Shown: piece by piece, positions 59,741-64,000 of the stretch
How the letters are laid out: every line of letters begins with the position of its first letter
Position numbering within the stretch: position 1 is the stretch's first letter
DNA from: Devosia yakushimensis
GTDB lineage: Bacteria > Pseudomonadota > Alphaproteobacteria > Rhizobiales > Devosiaceae
Direction: 5' to 3'
DNA length: 64,000 bases
NCBI RefSeq assembly: GCF_030159855.1
Contig: NZ_BSNG01000001.1
Location: 682,001-746,000 of the forward strand
Made by a program: the position numbers and the translations under genes
The notes under the pieces: model-generated
Database searches by the model: none
What the model saw: the letters and a program-made list of their open reading frames with translations, nothing else
Told to the model about the DNA's origin: nothing

Positions 59741-60153
59741 GTTAATTACTCCTTCTTGGCGCCCCAGGGGCGCAATGTGGTGCAAGCCCATGCAAACGGG
59801 TGCATTGGCTTGGAAAACTCATAGGACACGGCATGTACAAGCGCCAGTAACGCTGGTGTCGCGCCCATCCGATTTCAGCTGTCCTCCAAGTGCTACGATA
59901 TGGCGCAAGCACCATCGGATCAATATGGCAGACAAGGAAAAATTGGGTGCGCTCAGTCAGATAGTGTTCGCGACCCGTGACAGCTGTGTTCGTTAAACGG
60001 GCCGTAAAGCGGGCGGTTCCCGGCGAGCGGGGCCGGCGGCGGCGCGGGCCGCTACTAAAGTATTAGGGACGTGGACGCATATGGGCGAGCCAAGGTCGTA
60101 TTGAGGCGGCCGGCCGACAAGCGGTGCGTTTGAAGCCGTTCAGGGACTGGTGG
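59741..60153. other. Gene-free interval upstream of pseudoazurin and the synthetase leader
   Basis: About 410 bases with no gene I can support. It should contain the pseudoazurin promoter. A 23-codon frame at 59925-59996 starts MADKEKLG but has no Shine-Dalgarno. A GC-rich run at 60000-60055 is probably structured. Nothing else seen. Confidence 0.4.
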
Positions 60154-60182
60154 TTTACATTTCCTCGTGGTTGCGACTAAAT
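60154..60182 (+). promoter_or_regulatory. Candidate promoter of the Asn-leader unit
   Basis: TTTACA (60154-60159), 17-base spacer, CTAAAT (60177-60182). The expected start point, about 7 bases later, is 60189, the A of the leader ORF's ATG. The -10 box is weak. Confidence 0.45.
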
Positions 60183-60188
60183 CGCGCC

Positions 60189-60263
60189 ATGAGCACGCAG
60201 CGCCACACCACGGTCAATAATAACGGCCCCTCCGGGGTCGTGGATGTCGTGTGCGCGTTCTAG
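60189..60263 (+). CDS. Asn-rich leader peptide (24 aa) upstream of Asx-tRNA synthetase gene
   Basis: A 24-codon ORF beginning MSTQRHTTV, then three consecutive Asn codons (AAT AAT AAC), GPSGVVDVVCAF and TAG. It has no upstream Shine-Dalgarno, and the predicted transcription start is its ATG. It ends 90 bases before a gene for an aspartyl/asparaginyl-tRNA synthetase. A run of codons for the amino acid concerned, in front of the synthetase that supplies that aminoacyl-tRNA, is the hallmark of transcription attenuation. The coding part also contains a GGCCCC-TC-CGGGGTC hairpin that the ribosome would cover. Confidence 0.65.
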   Translation: MSTQRHTTVNNNGPSGVVDVVCAF

Positions 60264-60282
60264 CGTAGCTCACTAATCACCA

Positions 60283-60309
60283 CAGCCCTGCCGGTTTTCG
60301 GAAGGGCTG
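60283..60309 (+). terminator. Hairpin between Asn leader and synthetase gene (candidate attenuator)
   Basis: CAGCCCT (60283-60289) / AGGGCTG (60303-60309), extended by CCG/CGG across one mismatch. No U-run follows directly; an alternative stem CCTGC (60287-60291) / GCAGG (60309-60313) plus AGC/GCT ends in TTTT at 60324. So the terminator form is not canonical and needs folding. Confidence 0.45.
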
Positions 60310-60353
60310 CAGGATTTGGCTTTTCCATCCCGGCTTTTGTCCCGGAGAAAGTC

Positions 60354-61670
60354 ATGTCTGATACTTTACCTTCAAGCCGCTCCCTGGTTTCCGATTTGCC
60401 CCGTTGCATCGGGCAACGCGTAACGTTGCGTGGGTTCGCCGAAGCCATTCGCGATCAGAAACGCATGCGTTTCATCGTCCTGCGCGACCCGACCGGCAAG
60501 GTTCAACTCACCCAGAGCAAAGACCAAGCGGTCCTGACAGCGGCTCTTGACGCCTTGACGCCCGAAAGCGCGGTGATCGTCACCGGCACGGTGGTCGCTG
60601 CGCCCGCCGTCAAGCTCGGCGGGCTCGAGGTCGTGCTCGAAAGCGTCGAGATCTGCGCGCTGGCCGATGCTCATCTGCCGATCGCGCACGATTCAGGCCT
60701 GGATAAATGGATCGACCACCGGCAGGTGAGCCTGCGCTATCCCGAGCAGCAATTAGTCTTTGCCGTGCAAACGACGCTGGAAGAGGCAATGCGTGCGTTC
60801 TGGAAGCAGCAAGGCTTCCGCGAAATCCACTCGCCCAAGCTGATGGGGACGGCCAGCGAGTCCGGTTCCGAGGTTTTCGCCGTCAAATATTTCGACACCA
60901 CGGCTTTCCTTGCCCAGTCGCCGCAATTCTACAAGCAGATGGCCATAGCGGGCGGTATGGAAAAGGTGTTTGAGATCGGCCCCGTGTTCCGGGCCGAGCC
61001 GTCGTTCACCTCGCGACACGAAACCGAGTTCACCTCCATCGACATGGAAATTGGCTGGATTGAGGACCATCATCAATTGATGGCGTTCGAGGAGCGCTGG
61101 CTGGCTTATGCCATCGGAACGGTAGCCGAGGTTCATGGGCCAGAGATTGAGTTGCTTTTCGGCATAAGGATCGTTCCGCCGGCGCTGCCCTTTCCGAGGG
61201 TCACGTTTGCCGAGGCCAACGAGATTCTCGCCCAGCTCGGTCATGTCCCCACTCGTCAGGATGACCTGGATGCAGAAGGCGAGCGTTTGCTGTGCGAACG
61301 CATCGCCACCGAAACCGGCCATGAGTTCGTTTTCATCACCGATTATCCGGCTAGCGGCCGCGCCTTCTATCATATGCGCCATGAGGATCGGCCAGACCTT
61401 ACCAAGGGCTTCGATTTGCTCTGGCGCGGCCTCGAGATCACTACCGGCGCGCAGCGCGAACATCGCTACGACCGCCTCGTGGCCCAGGCCGAGGAGCGTG
61501 GGATGCGGCTGGACAGCCTCTCCGACTATCTTGATTTCTTCCGCTTCGGCTGCCCGCCACACGGCGGAATGGGCGTGGGTCTCGGCCGCATCCTCATGCG
61601 CCTGCTGAATGCCGCCAGCATCAGGGAGGTCACCTTGCTCAGCCGCACGCCAAAGCGGCTTCGACCCTGA
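60354..61670 (+). CDS. Archaeal-type aspartyl/asparaginyl-tRNA synthetase
   Basis: 438-residue class IIb aminoacyl-tRNA synthetase, much shorter than the usual bacterial AspRS (~590). N-terminal OB-fold anticodon-binding domain (RVTLRGFAEAIRDQKRMRFIVLRDPTGKVQLTQ in part). Catalytic core: HSPKLMGTASESGSEVFAV (motif 1 region), F212-R-A-E-PSFTSRHETEFTSIDMEI (motif 2), and GGMGVGLGR412 (motif 3). This is the pattern of archaeal/AspRS2-type enzymes, often non-discriminating and able to charge tRNA-Asn with Asp. Odd: the residue before motif 3 Arg is Gly (usually Glu/Asp), and the C-terminal LLSRTPKRLRP differs from the FPRDxxRLTP type. Preceded by an Asn-codon leader, which argues that tRNA-Asn is its target. 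GGAGAAAG before ATG. A second synthetase gene is presumably elsewhere. Confidence 0.85.
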   Translation: MSDTLPSSRSLVSDLPRCIGQRVTLRGFAEAIRDQKRMRFIVLRDPTGKVQLTQSKDQAVLTAALDALTPESAVIVTGTVVAAPAVKLGGLEVVLESVEICALADAHLPIAHDSGLDKWIDHRQVSLRYPEQQLVFAVQTTLEEAMRAFWKQQGFREIHSPKLMGTASESGSEVFAVKYFDTTAFLAQSPQFYKQMAIAGGMEKVFEIGPVFRAEPSFTSRHETEFTSIDMEIGWIEDHHQLMAFEERWLAYAIGTVAEVHGPEIELLFGIRIVPPALPFPRVTFAEANEILAQLGHVPTRQDDLDAEGERLLCERIATETGHEFVFITDYPASGRAFYHMRHEDRPDLTKGFDLLWRGLEITTGAQREHRYDRLVAQAEERGMRLDSLSDYLDFFRFGCPPHGGMGVGLGRILMRLLNAASIREVTLLSRTPKRLRP

Positions 61671-61845
61671 CAGCGGTATAGATGCTGCACTGGGCGGCGT
61701 ACCGATGCGGCGTGGAGATCGGTACGCCGTCCAAGCTCTGCGTGCCATTCAAAGGCTGCTGCCCATTTTCGAATGACTCCAGATAGCAAGATCGGTCGAG
61801 CCGATCTGGGCCGTGCGTGCGTAGATAAGACACCACGAAGGAAAA

Positions 61846-62733
61846 ATGATGACGGCAGCATTTGAGAATTATCAGGCCCGTATGCAGCGTGCCCTGGCCC
61901 ATATCGACGCTCATCTGGACGGCGAATTGGACCTTGCAACGTTGAGCGGCGTCGCTGCCTTCTCCAAATTTCACTTCCACCGGCAGTTCTCGGCAACCTT
62001 TGGGTTGTCCGTGCATCGCTATGTTCAGCTTGCCCGCCTGAAGCGGGCGTCGCAGGCGCTTGCCCGGGACGATGCTCAAAGCGTCACGGATATAGCGATG
62101 GATGCCGGATACGACGCACCCGATGCGTTCGCCCGGGCCTTCCGGCAACGGCTTGCGCAATCGCCCTCGTCGTTCCGGAAGTCACCCGACTGGGCTTCGT
62201 GGCTTACGGCCTTTGGACCTTTGGACAATGCGAGAAACAAGCTTATGAAGATCACATTCGAACAGGACGACGTCAAAATTCTCGATGTGCCGGATACGCC
62301 GGTGGCGATGATGGAACATCGAGGCAACCGCGCGAAACTTGGGGAAACGTCCGAGCGTTTCCGGGCCTGGTGCAAGGCATCCGGGCTGCCGCCCGAGACC
62401 GGGCGATCCAGCTTCATGGTCTTTCGCTCCGAGAGGGAGCCCGCGGTTCCCGACGACTACAGCATGGACCTGTGCGTCGGCACCGATGGTCCTGTTGCCG
62501 GTGACGGGCAGGTGAAGGCCGGCACAATCCCCGGCGGGCGCTGCGCGGTATTGCGCTATCCGGGCAATACCAACAACCTTGAGCCGGCAGCCTTGTATCT
62601 TTACCGCGACTGGCTTCCGCAAAGCGGCGAAGAGGCCCGTGACTTCCCGATCTATGCGCGCCGGCGGCTCATGCCGATACCAGGGATGCAGGCGCGTGAA
62701 GTTGTCGTGGAGCTTCATCTGCCGCTCAAATAG
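61846..62733 (+). CDS. AraC family regulator with GyrI-like effector domain
   Basis: 295 residues. N-terminal AraC/SoxS-type double helix-turn-helix: IDAHLDGELDLATLSGVAAFSKFHFHRQFSATFGLSVHRYVQLARLKRASQAL, then SVTDIAMDAGYDAPDAFARAFRQRLAQSPSSFRK (in part). C-terminal GyrI/SbmC-like effector-binding domain (DVPDTPVAMMEHRGNRAKLGETSERFRAWCKASG, SMDLCVGTDG, AALYLYRDWLPQSGEEARDFPIYARR). It is a Rob/BmrR-type architecture that binds hydrophobic or cationic compounds. GGAAAAATG region before the ATG; an adjacent in-frame ATG at 61849 is possible. Target genes unknown; it may regulate the synthetase just upstream or itself. Confidence 0.88.
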   Translation: MMTAAFENYQARMQRALAHIDAHLDGELDLATLSGVAAFSKFHFHRQFSATFGLSVHRYVQLARLKRASQALARDDAQSVTDIAMDAGYDAPDAFARAFRQRLAQSPSSFRKSPDWASWLTAFGPLDNARNKLMKITFEQDDVKILDVPDTPVAMMEHRGNRAKLGETSERFRAWCKASGLPPETGRSSFMVFRSEREPAVPDDYSMDLCVGTDGPVAGDGQVKAGTIPGGRCAVLRYPGNTNNLEPAALYLYRDWLPQSGEEARDFPIYARRRLMPIPGMQAREVVVELHLPLK

Positions 62734-62772
62734 TAGCGGGGAGGCGGAGCAGAGGCATTGGTGGCCGGGCCG

Positions 62773-63366
62773 CTAAAGGGCCTTGCCGAGGTGGAGGCCT
62801 TCGCTGCGCTCGATCTCCTCGAAGCCGAGATGGTGGTAAAAGCCTATGGCGCGGGTATTGGTGGGGCTGACGCCCAGATGGACGGCCCTGGCGCCCGCCT
62901 GCCGCAGCGAGGCCAGCTCGGCTTCGATCAATTTGCGGCCCCAGCCGCCCGATTGGGCCGGCGGCAGCAGGTTGATATGGAGATGGGCGGGATGGGTGGC
63001 GACGACGCCGGGATGGCTGTGGGCCGGCGCCGCGATCCGGTCGAGAACCTTGGCGTCGAACGGAGCTTTTGCCGTGCGGCCGGCATATTGTTTGGCCAGT
63101 TGCGGCCACCATTCGGCATCCAGCCGGGCCTCGAAGGCGGTGGTGTCGGGTGTGCCGACGATATAGCCGACGGCCTCGCCATCATCGTCGACCACGAAAG
63201 CATGTTCGGGTGCAAAATCCAGATAGGGAACGGACCAGACGAGGCCCGGGTAATCGGGATCGGAAAACAGCGCGCTGGCATCGGTGCCGGAATCGGCGGT
63301 GAGCAGACAGATATTGAAGAGGGCGGCGCGGTCGTCCTGGCGGGCAGGCCGGATGTGAAGGGGCAT
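62773..63366 (-). CDS. GNAT family N-acetyltransferase
   Basis: 197 residues. MPLHIRPARQDDRAALFNICLLTADSG, FVVDDDGEAVGYIVGTPDT, HLHINLLPPAQSGGWGRKLIEAELASLRQAGARAVHLGVSPTNTRAIGFYHHLGFEEIE (in part). The QSGGWGRKL segment is motif A (acetyl-CoA pyrophosphate loop) and the end is motif B. Resembles the GNAT domain of bacterial O-GlcNAcase-like proteins. Start at 63366 (family start); upstream in-frame ATG at 63444 not used. Substrate unknown. Confidence 0.88.
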   Translation of the reverse strand: MPLHIRPARQDDRAALFNICLLTADSGTDASALFSDPDYPGLVWSVPYLDFAPEHAFVVDDDGEAVGYIVGTPDTTAFEARLDAEWWPQLAKQYAGRTAKAPFDAKVLDRIAAPAHSHPGVVATHPAHLHINLLPPAQSGGWGRKLIEAELASLRQAGARAVHLGVSPTNTRAIGFYHHLGFEEIERSEGLHLGKAL

Positions 63367-63424
63367 GGGGGCTCTGTGTTTGTTTTCGCAGATTTTGGAG
63401 GCCGGCGTTTGCGGAAGCAAGTCC

Positions 63425-64000
63425 TCAAACTGATCCCTGCGCATTGGCGACCAGTGCCGAGATCAGGCCATTGGCGCTGGCGTGGTGGCGGCCGGGACCG
63501 ATGGCGACGAATTCGACTTCGCCCAGGGCGGGAAGGTCGTTGACGGGATCGACGACCGCGAGGCCCTCGGGGATGAGGCGCAGCGAATGGGCGGCAATGC
63601 CGAGCCCGGCCATGGCCGCGGCGCGCAGGCCGTTCAGGCTGCCGCTCGAACAGGCCATGCGCCAGGGGCGATGGGCCTGTTCGAGCGCGGCGACCGCGAG
63701 AGCGCGGGTGATGGAGGGCGGGGCATAGGAAACCAGCGGGATGGGCGCGCCGGGTTCGATGCGAAACCCCGGCCGGCCGATCCAGGCGAGCTGCTCGCGC
63801 CAGGCGATCTCGCCGCGTTCATCGCCGGCGCGGCGCTTGGCGAAGATGACGTCAAGCTCTCCAGCATCGTAGCGCTGATAGAGAATGGTGCTGAGCCCGA
63901 CTTCAAGCTCCAGATCGACCGCGGGATAGCGGGTGCGGAAATTTGCCAGAACGTCGGCGAGCTGGGACATGGCGAAATCCTCGGAAATGCCAAGCCGCAG
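63425..64000 (-). CDS. LysR family regulator, substrate-binding part (5' truncated by window edge)
   Basis: 192 codons, open to the edge of the window. The translation at the edge reads LRLGISEDFAMSQLADVLANF, where a LysR effector domain begins. Further: YDAGELDVIFAKR, IGRPGFRIEPGAPIPLVSY, RMACSSGSLNGLRAAAMAGLGIAAHSLRLIPEGL, LPALGEVEFVAIGPG. The N-terminal winged helix is outside. A Met at 63970 is internal. Effector and targets unknown. Its stop is 58 bases from the GNAT gene start on the same strand, suggesting co-transcription. Confidence 0.85.
   Translation of the reverse strand: MRLGISEDFAMSQLADVLANFRTRYPAVDLELEVGLSTILYQRYDAGELDVIFAKRRAGDERGEIAWREQLAWIGRPGFRIEPGAPIPLVSYAPPSITRALAVAALEQAHRPWRMACSSGSLNGLRAAAMAGLGIAAHSLRLIPEGLAVVDPVNDLPALGEVEFVAIGPGRHHASANGLISALVANAQGSV

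Noticed and set aside
59925..59996. 23-codon ORF MADKEKLG... between pseudoazurin and the synthetase leader
   Set aside because: No Shine-Dalgarno, no terminator after it, no codon bias for one amino acid; no reason to call it a third leader.

Overview
The window reads as a chromosomal segment of a GC-rich (roughly 60-65 %) alphaproteobacterium of the Hyphomicrobiales, with a Devosia-like flavour. This is an inference from protein sequence style, the carA-yqeY-dnaG-rpoD neighbourhood, long PstA/PstC permeases, pseudoazurin, and the palindromic intergenic repeats. No database comparison was possible. No tRNA, rRNA, CRISPR array, transposase or phage gene was recognised.

Layout. 1-5.3 kb: end of a haloalkane dehalogenase, YpfJ-type metallopeptidase, quinone-oxidoreductase-like protein, acetyltransferase, carA and yqeY. 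5.3-12.3 kb: an accessory stretch (GGDEF protein, two small secreted proteins, MFS exporter, nucleotidyltransferase behind a leader-peptide/terminator element, membrane proteins, lipoprotein) between yqeY and dnaG. 12.4-16.6 kb: dnaG and rpoD. 16.6-18.6 kb: a row of small genes (DUF4160, two DUF2442 copies in one frame separated by a single stop codon, HlyU). 18.6-30.3 kb: beta-propeller proteins, a dual winged-helix regulator, SRPBCC protein, flavin monooxygenase-like enzyme, TerB-like protein, a large Pro/Ala/Glu-rich OmpA-family protein, YjbQ, TauE and SIMPL proteins. 30.5-33.1 kb: a two-gene sugar-acid catabolic operon (FAH-family dehydratase plus semialdehyde dehydrogenase). 33.5-34.4 kb: paired DUF606 membrane proteins.

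34.7-40.8 kb is the phosphate operon pstSCAB-phoU-phoB on the minus strand, preceded by a good PHO box; phoR is not next to it. 41.2-46.2 kb is a quinoprotein module: an IclR regulator with its own operator, then divergently a cytochrome c, a PQQ-dependent dehydrogenase, a MoxJ-like binding protein and a catalytically dead M50-protease-like membrane protein. 46.2-59.2 kb, on the opposite strand, holds a second MoxJ-like binding protein, an ABC-2 exporter whose ATPase and permease genes are split by a complete NitT/TauT-type importer, and a MoxR-DUF58-vWA block with a 1415-residue double-vWA fusion. A pseudoazurin gene follows. These genes together look like a periplasmic alcohol/aldehyde-oxidising system with its maturation and transport accessories.

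60-64 kb: an archaeal-type aspartyl/asparaginyl-tRNA synthetase behind a leader peptide with three consecutive Asn codons, an AraC-type regulator, an acetyltransferase and a truncated LysR gene.

The most interesting signals are the two short leader ORFs (8.74 and 60.19 kb), each placed so that the predicted transcription start coincides with the AUG; the unusual quinoprotein active site (Asp-Gln-Glu, and no vicinal cysteine pair); the pseudo-protease; the split ABC transporter; and the in-frame tandem DUF2442 genes.
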